From Shinella sp. UYSO24 (GTDB taxonomy: Bacteria; Pseudomonadota; Alphaproteobacteria; Rhizobiales; Rhizobiaceae): 64,000 bases of DNA. The DNA is taken from assembly GCA_902167985.1 (NCBI GenBank), contig CABHNZ010000014.1, forward strand, positions 62,001 through 126,000, read 5' to 3'. The notes under the pieces were generated by a model, which was not told where the DNA came from, ran no database searches, and saw only the letters and a list, made by a program, of their open reading frames with translations. The translations under genes and the position numbers were made by a program. This document shows positions 28,719 through 39,982 of this stretch, piece by piece (positions within the stretch are counted from its first letter, which is position 1; every line of letters begins with the position of its first letter).

Positions 28719-31429
28719 ATGGCCAACGAGATGCAGTCTGCGCAAGATCGGCGTCCATCGCCCGAGGCCCTCTTGGAGCGCGCCGATCGCGAGAACCGCG
28801 GCAAGCTGAAAATCTTCCTCGGCGCGGCCCCCGGCGTTGGCAAGACCTATGAGATGCTGATGTCGGCACGCGCCAGAAAGGCGGATGGTGTCGATGTCGT
28901 GATCGGTGTCGTGGAGACCCATGGCCGCCGCGAAACCGAGGCGCTGGTTCACGGGCTCGATATCCTGCCGCGCAAGGCCATCGACTACCGGGGGCAGGCG
29001 CTTGAGGAGATGGATCTCGATGCCATCATCGAGCGCCGCCCGGACCTTGTTCTGGTCGATGAGCTTGCCCATACCACGCGCCCGGCAGCCGTCATCCGAA
29101 GCGCTATCTCGATGTGCTGGAACTCCTGGCGCTGGGCATAGACGTCTATTCGACCCTGAATATCCAGCATGTCGAGAGCCTCAACGATATCGTCGCGCAG
29201 ATCACCCGTATCCGCGTGCGCGAGACCGTGCCGGATCTGGTGATCGACCGAGCCGACGATATCGAGATCATCGACATCACCCCGCAGGATCTGATCAAGC
29301 GCCTTCACGATGGCAAGGTCTATGTGCCGAAGACGGCGAGGCGCGCCATCGAGAACTATTTCTCACCCGGCAATCTGACGGCGCTGCGCGAACTGGCGCT
29401 GCGTCGCACTGCCCAGCGCGTTGACGAACAATTGCTGAACCACATGCAGGCGCATGCGATCTCCGGGCCCTGGGCCGCGGGTGAACGCATTCTCGTCTGC
29501 CTCGATCACGGCCGTAACGGTGCGGCGCTCGTGCGCTATGCGCGCCGGCAGGCCGATAGGCTAAGGCGCCCTGGACGGCGATCCATCTGGAACGCCGAAA
29601 TCCGCCAATCTGCCGGATGCCGACAAGGATCGGCTCGCAGCCTGCATGCGGCTTGCCGAGCAGCTTGGCGCAGAAACCGTGACGCTGCCGGCCTCGTCCG
29701 TCTCGCGCGAGATCATCGCCTATGCCAACGCCAACAATTTCAATCACCTGATCGTCGGAAAATCCGACAAGCCACGCTGGCGCGAGCTTTTCGAAGGCTC
29801 GATCACCCACGATCTCATCCGCCATGCCGGACGTATCAGCGTGCATGTCATGTCGGGGGACGTCGAAGCGTCCCCGAACGCGCCGGGCGTGCGTACGGCC
29901 CTGCCGAGCCGGCGCTTCAGGGCTGAATATTACCTCCGCAGCATCATCTTCACGGCCATAGCGGTGGCAATTGGCGTCCTGCTCGATCAGGCGCTGGATG
30001 TCCGCAATCTGGCACTGGTTTTCCTCATGGCGGTACTGGCTTCCGCCGTCAGGGGCGGGCTGGGGCCGGGCCTGTTTGCCTCGGTCCTCGGTGCTCTCTC
30101 CTTCAATTTCTTTTTTCTTGAGCCGCGTTACACGCTGACGGTCCGCGACCCGGAAAGCGTCGTGGCGCTGGTCTTCTTTTTCGGCACGGCATTCGTGGCA
30201 AGCAATCTGACGGCGGCTGTGCAGCGCCAGGCCACGGCTGCCGCCAGCGCGCACGCACCACAGAAGACCTCTATCTCTTCTCCAAGAAGCTGGCGGGAAC
30301 AGGCACGCTCGATGACGTGCTCTGGGTATCCGCCTACCAGATTGCCTCGATGCTGAAAGTCCGGGTGGTCATTCTCCTGCCTGAAGATGGCTCCATCGCC
30401 GTCAAGGCCGGCTATCCGCCGGATGATACGCTGGTGGACGCCGATATCGCCGCTGCACGGTGGGCGTGGGAACATAACCGGCCTGCCGGTCGTGGCGCCG
30501 ACACGCTTCCCGGCGCAAAGCGGCTCTATATGCCGCTCAAGACCGGTCGCGGCGCCATCGGCGTGGTGGGGCTAGACAACGACAGGCAGGGCCCATTGCT
30601 GACGCCGGAGCAGCAGCGCCTGTTCGATGCGCTCGCCGATCAGGCAGCACTTGCGATCGAACGGATCCATCTGGTGGCCGATGTCGACAAGGCTCGTCTG
30701 GCCGCAGAGACCGACCGGCTGCGCACGGCCCTGCTGACTTCGATCTCGCATGATCTGAAGACGCCGCTGGCCGGTATCATGGGCGCGGCCGGCACGATCA
30801 AGGACTTTGGCCAGGGGCTATCGGACGAGGCCAAGGATGAGCTGCTGCAGACGGTGATCGACGAATCCGAACGGCTCAACAGGTTCATCGTCAACCTCCT
30901 CGATATGACACGCATCGGTGCGGGCGCGATGGAGCCCAATTATTCCATGCAGTTCCTCGGTGACATCGTCGGATCGGCGCTGACGCGCGCATCGAAGATC
31001 GTTTCGGACCATAAAGTCTCCACGACCATTCCCGCCGATCTGCCGATGGTTCGTGTAGATCCTGTTCTCTTCGAGCAGGTCCTGTTCAATCTCATCGACA
31101 ATGCCGCGAAATACTCACCCGATGGCACGATGATCTCGGTGACGGGCTGGGCGAGCGAGGCAAGCGTCAATATACGCGTGCTCGACGAGGGAGGCGGTAT
31201 TCCGCCCGAGGATCTGGATCGCATCTTCGACAGCTTTTATCGGGTGAGAAAGACGGATCACGTGACCGCCGGCACGGGGCTTGGCCTTTCCATCTGCCGT
31301 GGCTTTGTCGAAGCCATGGGCGGCACGATCACCGCTGGCAACCGGCCGGATAGACAGGGAGCGATGTTTACCGTGACTTTGCCGAGACAGGCTGAAATGC
31401 AAGTCGATACCCAAGGGGAAGCCGCATGA
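28719..31429 (+). CDS. kdpD: KdpD sensor histidine kinase, four frameshifts
   Basis: Repaired length is 904 residues (E. coli 894). The order is: KdpD domain with Walker A GAAPGVGKTYEML and Walker B DELAHT, a USP-like domain ending near HLIVGKSDKPRW, four membrane helices (about residues 400-500), a GAF-like part, and a kinase with H-box SISHDLKTPL, N-box FNLIDNAAKYSPDG and GTGLGLSICRGF. It senses potassium limitation and phosphorylates KdpE. Missing bases lie near 29083 (CCCGGCAGC), 29570 (AAGGCGCC), 29603 (GGAACGCC) and 30252 (AGCGCGCACG). Its TGA overlaps the kdpE ATG (ATGA), so the two are translationally coupled. Confidence 0.92.
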
Positions 31430-32117
31430 CGAACCAATCGGTGAAGATCCTCGTCGTCGATGACGAACCGCCGATCCGCAAGCTTCTGGATGTCGGCCTC
31501 TCGTCGCAGGGATTTGCCGTACAGGGCGCGCCGAATGCGAAGACGGCGATACAGATGGCGCAGGCCGATGCGCCCGATCTCGTCATTCTGGATCTCGGCC
31601 TGCCGGATATCAGCGGGCACGACCTGCTGGCAAATGGCGGGCAGAAGGCGCGCCTTTCCCGATCGTCATCCTGTCGAGCCGCACCGACGAGGAGGGGATC
31701 GTCAAGGCGCTCGAAATCGGTGCCGATGATTATGTGACGAAACCCTTCGGCATGAACGAGCTTGTCGCCCGCATCCGGGTTGCGCTTCGCCACCGGTTGC
31801 AGACGCAAGGGGAAAGCCCTGTCTTCCAGCTGGGCGACCTGTCGATGGATCTCGTGAAGCGCATTGTGACGGTGAAGGGCGACGAGGTGAAGCTGACGCC
31901 GAAGGAATACGAGATCCTGCGGCTTCTCGTTCAATATCACGGGCGTGTGCTGACGCATCGCTTCATCCTCGACAAGGTCTGGGGCGAGATCACCGACGTG
32001 CAGTATCTGCGCGTCTATGTCCGTCAGTTGCGCCAGAAGATCGAGGAAAGCCCGGATCAGCCCCGCTACATCCTGACGGAAACGGGTGTCGGCTACCGTC
32101 TGGCGGGAAGCGCCTGA
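31426..32117 (+). CDS. kdpE: KdpE response regulator, one frameshift
   Basis: Repaired length is 230 residues. The receiver domain has the acidic pair VDDE, the phospho-acceptor Asp in VILDLGLPD (about residue 53) and the conserved Lys in VTKPFG. The C-terminal OmpR/PhoB winged helix has LTPKEYEILRLLV and YLRVYVRQLRQKIE. It activates the kdp operon when phosphorylated by KdpD. Near 31636 the text GGCAAATGGCG needs one more A to read LLAKWRAEG. It is followed 27 bp later by the PTS IIA-like gene. Confidence 0.92.
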
Positions 32118-32144
32118 CGGCCAGCGAAACATTGGAGACTGAAT

Positions 32145-32588
32145 ATGCAGGTGAAGGATTTTCTCCGTGAGGAGAATGTCTTCTATGGGCTTGGTGCGGC
32201 CTCGAAAGACCAGCTTCTGCGGCAGCTCGCCGAGAAGCTCGCCGCGCGGACCACTCTTCCAGCGTCAACGCTTGCCAAGGCGCTTCTCGATCGCGAGCGG
32301 CTCGGCTCGACGGGTATCGGCAATGGAGTGGCTATCCCGCATGCCATGGTCGAGGGCCTCGTGGCGCCCATCTGCCTGGCGGCCAAGCTTGGCAGACCTG
32401 TCGATTTCGAGGCGGTGGACGAAGTGCCGATCGACCTTATCGTGCTGGTGCTGACACCTGCGGGGCAGGCCAGCGATGCGCTGAACATACTGTCCTGCTT
32501 TGCCCGGCGTTTTCGCGAGGAGGAAGTCGTCACGCGTCTCAGGCTGGCCAGAAGCGCCGAGGAGATTTACGTGATACTGACCGACTGA
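32145..32588 (+). CDS. PTS IIA(Ntr)-like protein (PtsN family)
   Basis: The 147-residue protein is a PTS EIIA type-2 domain with the phosphorylatable His in GIGNGVAIPHAMVEG (about residue 66); most family members have IPHGR or IPHGK here. There is no membrane part and no sugar IIB/IIC gene nearby, as expected for the regulatory IIA-Ntr class. In E. coli, unphosphorylated PtsN binds KdpD and raises kdp expression, so a copy directly after kdpE is meaningful. It is probably a second, operon-specific paralogue. The gene is intact. The gap to the next gene (32589-32785) shows no feature I can support. Confidence 0.87.
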   Translation: MQVKDFLREENVFYGLGAASKDQLLRQLAEKLAARTTLPASTLAKALLDRERLGSTGIGNGVAIPHAMVEGLVAPICLAAKLGRPVDFEAVDEVPIDLIVLVLTPAGQASDALNILSCFARRFREEEVVTRLRLARSAEEIYVILTD

Positions 32589-32785
32589 TGCGGTGGGGAG
32601 CGTCGGGCTGTTTTATCTCTTGCCCTGCGCAAATTGGTCGGAGAAGGCAAAAAATGGCGGCCCATGTGCTCTCCATAAAATGATCCCCTTGCTTTCGCCT
32701 TATTGTCCCACAATCTGGCGAACCCGGAAGCAATATGCGAGAAGGGCGCGAAACCGTTTTCGATCGCCGTAGAATAGAGGCATGT

Positions 32786-34256
32786 GTGAACTATCGTTTC
32801 TTCAAGGGCACGCTATCGGCCTGCCTTCTGACCATCGGTCTTGCCGGTTGCGATACGTTCGGCTCGTCCTATCAGCCGATGTCGGGCCCTCGCAGACCCC
32901 CGCCGTCGTCGCGCAGGTGCAGAAGGGTGATCCGCAGGCAGCGCTTGCTGCCCGCCACGCCCGCAGATCCTGGCGCGCTATGGCGGCGAATACAAAGACG
33001 CCAAGACCGAGCGGCTGGTGGCGCGCATCGAGGGTGCGCTGACGACGGCGGATGAAAATCCGCAGCAATCGTTCCGCATCACGATCCTCAATTCGCCGAC
33101 GATCAACGCCTTTGCCTTTCCGGGGGGCTATCTCTATGTGACGCGCGGCCTGCTGGCACTTGCATCCGATGCTTCGGAAGTGGCCGCGGTATTGGGCCAC
33201 GAGATGGCGCATGTGACGCAGAACCATGGCGTCCAGCGCGAACAGCGTGCCGAATCCGAAGAGATTGCCGGCCAGGTGGTGGCGCAGCTCCTGCCGGATG
33301 ACCGTGTTGCCGGGCTTGCGGCGCTCGCCAAGGGCAAGATGCGGCTTGCGGCCTTTTCCCGCGAGCAGGAAATCCAGGCGGACGAGATCGGCATCCGCAC
33401 CATCGGCGAGGCCGGCTTCGACCCTTATGCAGCGGCCGACTTCCTCACCACGATGCAGGATTATAACGACTTCCTGACGGGGGGCTCGTCCTCGACAAAG
33501 GCCGTGGACTTCCTTGCCGATCACCCGAGCACGCCGCAACGCGTGGCGCTGGCCCGGCAGCGCGCGAGCGCATTCGGACCGGAAGGGAAAGTCGGCGAGC
33601 GCGGCCGCGATTATTATCTGAACGGGATCGACGGCCTGCTTTACGGTCCGAGCCCCAGTGATGGCCTGATGCGCGGCAATACGCTGCTTCTGCCCGAGAT
33701 CGGCGTGCAGTTCACGCTCCCGCAAGGTTTCACGGCCGAGAACAATGGCGGCATCGTGCAGGCTGGCGGCCCCCAGAACAGCGCGATCCGCTTCGACAGC
33801 ATCACCGATGACGGCACGGGTTCGCTGACGGATTACATTGCGAGCGGCTGGGTCACGGGCCTTGATGCGGCCAGTGTTCAGGCGGTCTCGATCCAGGGGC
33901 TTGATGGCGCTGTCGCCACGGCGGCGGCCGGAAAGTGGTTCTTCGATATCTTTGTGGTCAGGACGAAGGGGCATATCCTTCGCTTCATCGTTGCAGCGGA
34001 CAAGCGCTCGACCCTTGCGCCGATCACATCCCCCCTGCGCAACAGCCTGCGGAAAATGACCGATAGCGAGATCCGCAGCGCCAAGCCCTTGCGTATCCGC
34101 ATCATCACTGCGTCTCAGGGCGATACCGTTGAAACGCTTGCCAACAAGATGGATGGCGTCCCGTCGCCGCTCAAGATGTTCAGGATCATCAACGGCCTGT
34201 CCGATCCCTACACGGTGCAGGCAGGCGAGCGGTTCAAGGTCATATCCAGCCGCTGA
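32786..34256 (+). CDS. M48-family metalloprotease lipoprotein with LysM-like tail, two frameshifts
   Basis: Repaired length is about 490 residues. The N-terminus has a lipoprotein signal with lipobox LAGC (LLTIGLAGCDTF). The protease domain carries the zinc motif HEMAH (VLGHEMAHVTQNH) and the downstream Glu in REQEIQADEIG. The C-terminus (SQGDTVETLANKM to VQAGERFKVI) resembles a LysM unit, suggesting attachment to cell wall. BepA-type relatives act in outer-membrane protein quality control. The GTG at 32786 follows AGAGG; a longer form from 32735 is less likely. Missing bases lie near 32890 and 32970, both in C runs. Confidence 0.87.
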
Positions 34257-34388
34257 TGCTGCAATGCGGCAGCGCCTTCTTTCCTGCGCGCTTCGTGTGC
34301 AGGGTCCTGGCCTGTGGTCAGCCTAGGGGCGGCCTGACCGCGACCATGGCGTAATGCCCTGGTTGGCCGCAAAGCACCAAATTCAAAG

Positions 34389-34418
34389 AAAAAAAAGGGG
34401 CCACGGAGACCGCGGCCC
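34389..34418 (-). terminator. Rho-independent terminator on the minus strand
   Basis: On the minus strand GGGCCGCGG, loop TCT, CCGTGGCCC is followed by C and eight T (plus-strand A run 34389-34396). It is a nine-pair stem with one G-U wobble, then a U tract, a textbook terminator. No protein gene on the minus strand leads into it, which points to a non-coding transcript. Confidence 0.8.
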
Positions 34419-34560
34419 ATAAGGTGTGAAGGTAATTAAACCTCCAGAGGGGAACAGCTGCTGCGGCGACTGGGAGGACGCCATGTGCATCAGCTGCGCA
34501 CCTTATGCCTCAATAATTGCCGCACTGCACATAGAATTAGCGAATAGTGTTATGCATATT
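34389..34560 (-). ncRNA. Candidate trans-acting small RNA with anti-Shine-Dalgarno loop
   Basis: Upstream of the minus-strand terminator lies a long stem-loop (34457-34494). The outer stem GCTGATGC/GCAGCAGC and inner stem GGCG/CGCC expose the loop TCCTCCCAGT, complementary to a strong ribosome-binding site. This layout (stem-loop with a CCUCC-type loop, then a terminator) recalls the alphaproteobacterial cuckoo/alpha-r14 small RNA families, but I cannot run a covariance search. The 5' end is a guess, and no convincing -35/-10 pair was found. Plus-strand reading frames here lack ribosome sites and gene-like codon use. Confidence 0.5.
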
Positions 34561-34736
34561 CCGTCTTGTGCAGAGACAGGGCGTAAAGTGCCCGCAATTG
34601 TCGGAGATTTTCCTTTCTTCGACCCTGAAACGGGCGGTCAGCCTAAAAAATATACACAATGCAGACGAGGTCATTATTTGCGCATAATCTCGCGTGCCTC
34701 GCTTGACAGCCATCGTGTGCAGGAGGCAATGTAGGC
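34561..34736. other. Intergenic, AT-richer, no gene supported
   Basis: This part of the 561-bp gap between the M48 gene and the second importer is richer in A and T than its surroundings. A 102-codon plus-strand frame (34426-34734) crosses it, but it has no ribosome site, a composition unlike neighbouring proteins and an overlap with the small-RNA candidate, so I do not call it. It probably holds the promoter of the small RNA (leftward). Confidence 0.5.
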
Positions 34737-34758
34737 ATCGATATATCGGTATATTGAT
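34737..34758. promoter_or_regulatory. Operator-like inverted repeat before the second importer
   Basis: ATCGATATA-TCGG-TATATTGAT is a nine-base inverted repeat with one mismatch, 59 bp before the binding-protein start. It resembles in type the TGATATA-N8-TATATCA site of the first importer. The GntR gene at the end of this cluster (45288) is a candidate binder. Confidence 0.45.
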
Positions 34759-34817
34759 CTTTCGATGTGTCCCGAAGTGACGTCTGCAGGCAAACGAAAA
34801 TCCACAAGGGGAACTTC

Positions 34818-36365
34818 ATGCGACGACTGCTTTCTGCCTCTTTTGCTCTGTTTCTGACCGCAACGGCTGCCTTCGCTCAGGCAGTGCCCGGCGGCAAACT
34901 CAATTTGATCGTCCAGCCCGAACCGCCGAGCATCATGATCGGCATCACCACCAACGGCCCTGCGCTTCTCGTCGGCGGCAACATCTATGAAAGCCTGCTG
35001 CGCTACGACGAAAACCTGAAGCCGGAGCCGTCTCTCGCCAAGTCATGGACCATTTCCGATGACGGGCTGACCTACACATTCACGCTGCAGGACAATGTGA
35101 AATGGCACGATGGAAAACCGATGACCTCGGCAGACGTGCTGTTTTCCGTCAATGACTTCCTGATGAAGATGCAGCCGCGCCACCGCAACCTGATGACCCA
35201 CGTTGCGAGCGTCACGGCGCCGGATGACAAGACGGTGGTCTTCAAGCTGAAGGAGCCCTTCGAGGCCTTTATCCGCGGCATGTCCTTCTACACCATGCCG
35301 ATCGTGCCGAAGCATATCTATGAAGGCACCGACTACGCCACCAACCCCGCCAACGACAAGCCGATCGGCACGGGGCCGTTCAAGTTCGCCGAATGGAAGC
35401 GCGGAAGCTACATCCATCTCGTGAAGAACCCGGACTATTACATCAAGGGCAAGCCCTATCTCGACGAACTCTATTATCAGGTCATTCCGGATGGCGCTTC
35501 GCGCTCCGTCGCCTACGAGAATGGCAGCGTCGATGTTCTGCCCGGCGGATCGGTCGAGAATTTCGATATTCCGCGCCTGAAGGATCTGCCGAATACCTGC
35601 TCGACCGAAAAGGGCTGGGAATATTTCGCGCCGCTCTCTTGGCTGTGGCTCAACAACCGCAAGCCGCCGATGGACAATGTCAAGTTCCGTCAGGCGATCA
35701 TGTATGCGCTTGATCGCGACTTCGCCAAGGATGCGCTCTGGAACGGTTACGGCAAGGTCGCAACCGGCCCGCTATCCTCCAAGCTGCCCTTCTACAAGGA
35801 CGTCCAGCCGCAGTATCCGCATGATCCTGCCAAGGCCAAGGCGCTCCTGAAGGAGATCGGTTACGATGGCAAGCCGCTGAAACTGCTGCCGCTTCCCTAT
35901 GGCGAAACCTGGCAGCGCTGGGCAGAAGCCGTCAAGCAGAACCTCGCTGACGTGGGCATCCCGGTCGAGATCGAAAGCACCGACGTTGCCGGCTGGAACC
36001 AGCGAACCGCCAACTGGGACTATGATATCGCCTTCACCTATCTCTATCAGAATGGCGATCCTGCGATCGGTGTAGACCGCAACTACAAGACCGATCAGAT
36101 TGCCAAGGGCAATCCGTTCAACAATGTCGAGGGCTATTCCAACCCTGCACTCGACAAGTTGTTCAATGAGGCGGCGGTCGCCTATCCGGCCTCCAAGCGG
36201 CAGGAGCTTTACGACAAGGCTCAGACGATCCTGCAGCAGGATGTTCCTGTCGCCTGGCTGCTCGAACTGGGCTTCCCGACCATCTACAATTGCAAGGTTC
36301 AGGATCTGGTGACGACCGCCTCCGGCCTGCCGGAATCCATGCGCGACGCCTGGATCAAGAAGTAA
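34818..36365 (+). CDS. Periplasmic substrate-binding protein (SBP family 5), second importer
   Basis: The 515-residue protein starts at the ATG at 34818 and has a Sec leader (RRLLSASFALFLTATAAFAQA, written in parts: RRLLSASFALF and ATAAFAQA), with cleavage after about residue 20. The mature part shows YESLLRYDENLKPEPSLAKSW, VKWHDGKPMTSADV, IGTGPFKFAEW and VKFRQAIMYALDRD, typical of dipeptide/oligopeptide binding proteins. It is intact. Its gene is followed by a hairpin and then by two permeases, a two-domain ATPase and catabolic enzymes, so it defines the entry step of that pathway. The ligand is unknown. Confidence 0.92.
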   Translation: MRRLLSASFALFLTATAAFAQAVPGGKLNLIVQPEPPSIMIGITTNGPALLVGGNIYESLLRYDENLKPEPSLAKSWTISDDGLTYTFTLQDNVKWHDGKPMTSADVLFSVNDFLMKMQPRHRNLMTHVASVTAPDDKTVVFKLKEPFEAFIRGMSFYTMPIVPKHIYEGTDYATNPANDKPIGTGPFKFAEWKRGSYIHLVKNPDYYIKGKPYLDELYYQVIPDGASRSVAYENGSVDVLPGGSVENFDIPRLKDLPNTCSTEKGWEYFAPLSWLWLNNRKPPMDNVKFRQAIMYALDRDFAKDALWNGYGKVATGPLSSKLPFYKDVQPQYPHDPAKAKALLKEIGYDGKPLKLLPLPYGETWQRWAEAVKQNLADVGIPVEIESTDVAGWNQRTANWDYDIAFTYLYQNGDPAIGVDRNYKTDQIAKGNPFNNVEGYSNPALDKLFNEAAVAYPASKRQELYDKAQTILQQDVPVAWLLELGFPTIYNCKVQDLVTTASGLPESMRDAWIKK

Positions 36366-36373
36366 GCAACGAT

Positions 36374-36397
36374 CAGGCGGAGATACCTCTCCGCCTG
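36374..36397 (+). terminator. Intercistronic hairpin after the second binding-protein gene
   Basis: CAGGCGGAGA pairs perfectly with TCTCCGCCTG around the loop TACC, just after the binding-protein stop. There is no strong T tract, so mRNA protection or partial termination is more likely than a full stop. Confidence 0.65.
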
Positions 36398-36437
36398 TCC
36401 CACCTCGGATCTCAAAAATCTAGTCGGGGCCATTCTT

Positions 36438-37405
<968 letters not shown>

Positions 37406-37409
<4 letters not shown>

Positions 37410-38241
37410 AGGATTTCTGGAAACGCTTTTCGCAAAATCGCGGCGCCGTCGTCGGCCTCGTCATTCTGTTCCTCGTCGTCCTTCTGGCCGTCATTGCGCC
37501 TTTCGTCTTTACGAAATCTCCGTGGGCGATGGTGCAGCGGCCATTCCTCCCGCCCTTCACGATGGACGCCTATGTGCTGGGTACCGACCGATGGGACGCG
37601 ATCTTGCGTCGGGTCTTGCGCATGGTGCAGCCGTTTCGCTGCTCATCGGCCTCGTCTCGACGGTTGTCTCGCTTTTGATCGGTATTCCGATCGGTGCGAT
37701 CTCGGGATATTTCGGCGGCTGGGTGGATGATGTGCTGATGCGCTTTACGGAGTTTTTCCAGAGCGTGCCGAACTTTGCGCTGGCGGTGGTTCTGGTGGCA
37801 ATCTTCCAGCCGAGCATCACGTCGATCGTCATTTCGATCGCGGTCGTCTCCTGGCCGCCGGTCGCCCGGCTTCTGCGCGGCGAGGTCATGTCCATCAAGT
37901 CTCGCGAGTTCGTCGAGGCCGCCGTGCTGTCGGGCCAGACCCATACGACGATCATCTGGCGGCAGATCCTGCCCAATACGCTGTCGCCGATCATCGTGCT
38001 TTCCTCGATGATGGTGGCGGCGGCGATCCTGATCGAAAGCTCGCTCTCCTTCCTCGGCCTTGGCGATCGCAACGTCATGTCCTGGGGCTATATCATCGGC
38101 GCGGCCGCACGGTCATCCGTCAGGCTGGTGGGTAAGCTTCTTTCCGGGGCTTGCGATCCTGCTCACGGTTCTCGCGCTCAATCTCGTGGGCGAAGGCCTG
38201 AACGATGCTCTCAACCCGCGCCTTGCGCGCAAGGGAGGTGA
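37406..38241 (+). CDS. ABC importer permease, DppC type, four frameshifts, second importer
   Basis: After repair it has 279 residues with the DppC features VLGTDPMGRDL, the membrane core with [15 protein letters not shown], the coupling segment [23 protein letters not shown] and [17 protein letters not shown]. Missing bases lie near 37590 (GACCGATG for GACCCGATG), 38105, 38130 (both C) and 38232 (G). With the last one the protein ends at TGA 38239-38241, 3 bp before the ATPase start. The cluster of errors in 140 bases makes this the worst-read gene in the window. Confidence 0.83.
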
Positions 38242-38244
38242 TCC

Positions 38245-39950
38245 ATGGCCGATCATTCCGCAATCGCTATTCTTGGGGCGGAGGACCGTGCACCGGAGGC
38301 TGTCATCCATCCGGGCGCCGTCGCGCAGGAAGAACGCGCCGCGCCGGCGGTCCATATCGACAAGCTCAGCATCGCGCTGCCCGAAGGCGCCGACCGTCCC
38401 TATGCCGTCGATCGCGTCAGCCTCAAGCTCTTCCCCGGCGAGATGCTCTGCGTCGTCGGGGAAAGCGGATCGGGCAAGTCCATGTCGGCCAATGCGCTGA
38501 TGGGGCTTTTGCCGGAGACGGTGCGCGTCGCTCAAGGGCGCATCCTGCTCAACGGCACTGATCTTATCACCATGTCGCCCGATGCGCTTTACGGCATTCG
38601 CGGACGGCGCGTGGCGATGATCTTTCAGGAGCCGATGTCGGCGCTCAACCCGCTGATGAAGGTCTCGGCGCAGATCGAGGAAGTGTTCGAGGCTCATGGC
38701 CTGCTCACGCCCAAGGAGCGCAAGGAAAAGGCGATGGCGCTGCTGACGGAAGTCGGTCTGCCGGATCCACCTCGGGCGGCCGACAGCTATCCTTTCCAGC
38801 TCTCCGGCGGCCAGCGGCAGCGCGTGATGATCGCCATGGCTCTGGCGCTTGAGCCGGAAGTGCTGGTGGCGGACGAGCCGACGACGGCGCTCGACGTCAC
38901 GACCCAGGCGCAGATCCTGAAGCTCATCGCCGGGCTCCAGAAGGAGCGCAACATGGCGGTGATGTTCATCACCCACGATTTCGGTGTGGTTGCCGAGATT
39001 GCAGACTATGTGACGGTGATGCAGCTCGGCCGTATCGTCGAGCAGGGAACGGCTGAGGAAGTGCTCTTGACGCCGCAGCATCCCTATACGAAAAAGCTGA
39101 TCGCGGCGATCCCGCGCCCCGGCAAGGGCGTGGCGGGCGTCGAGGTGCGCGAGCCGCTTCTGGCGGTCGAGAAGCTTTCCAAGACCTATCGCATGGGCGG
39201 CGGCCTGTTTTCCAAGCAGCGCGTCGTGCATGCGGTCAAGGACGTGTCGTTTACGCTCGGGCGCGGTGAAACGCTCGGCATCGTCGGTGAAAGCGGCTCG
39301 GGCAAATCCTCGGTCGGCCGCTGCCTCGTTCGCCTTCAGGATCCCGATAGCGGTCGCGTGCTGCTCGGCGGTCAGGATATCGCTCATCTGAAGGGCACGG
39401 AGCTTCGTGCCATGCGCCGGCGCATGCAGATGATCTTCCAGGATCCCTATTCGTCGCTGAACCCGCGTGAGAAAGTCGGTCGGATCATCGCATCCGGGCC
39501 GATCGCCTATGGCGAGGATGAAAAGCGGGCGCTCACCAGAGCGGCCGAACTGATGGAAATGGTCGGCCTCGATCCGAAGGGCACGAACCGTTTTCCGCAC
39601 GAGTTTCCGGGGGGCAGCGGCAGCGTATCGGCATTGCCCGCGCACTTGCGCTCGAACCGGAGATCATCATCGCCGACGAAGCCGTCTCGGCGCTCGATGT
39701 CTCCATTCAGGCTCAGGTTCTCGATCTTCTCGGCCAGCTCAAGAAGGAACTCAACCTGTCGCTTGTCTTCATCACCCACGATCTGCGCGTTGCAGCCAAG
39801 ATCTGCGACCAGGTGATGGTGATGCAGAAGGGCGAGGTGGTGGAACTCGGAACGGGCAGCGAGATATTCGATACGCCCACCCATGATTATACGAAGAGAC
39901 TGATCGAGGCCATTCCCGGTCGGGCGAAGGAAGCATTGATGACGGCGTGA
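38245..39950 (+). CDS. Peptide-type ABC importer, fused two-domain ATPase, one frameshift, second importer
   Basis: The 568-residue protein has two ABC units. Unit one: [34 protein letters not shown]. Unit two: [12 protein letters not shown], a signature that reads [11 protein letters not shown] only after adding one T near 39605 (GAGTTTCC for GAGTTTTCC), and [11 protein letters not shown]. Both have Opp/Dpp-type HPYTKKL or HDYTKRL ends. The ATG at 38245 follows GGGAGGTGATCC. It energises the two permeases just upstream. Confidence 0.92.
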
Positions 39951-39982
39951 GCTGTCGGAAAGATTTTTCAAGGAACGAGATC

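Noticed and set aside
24205-31429. Pseudogenised kdp operon
   Set aside because: All motifs are intact and each break needs only one added base in a short run, as in unrelated genes throughout the window.
34426-34734. 102-codon plus-strand frame after the M48 gene
   Set aside because: No ribosome site, composition unlike neighbouring proteins, and overlap with the minus-strand terminator and small-RNA structure.
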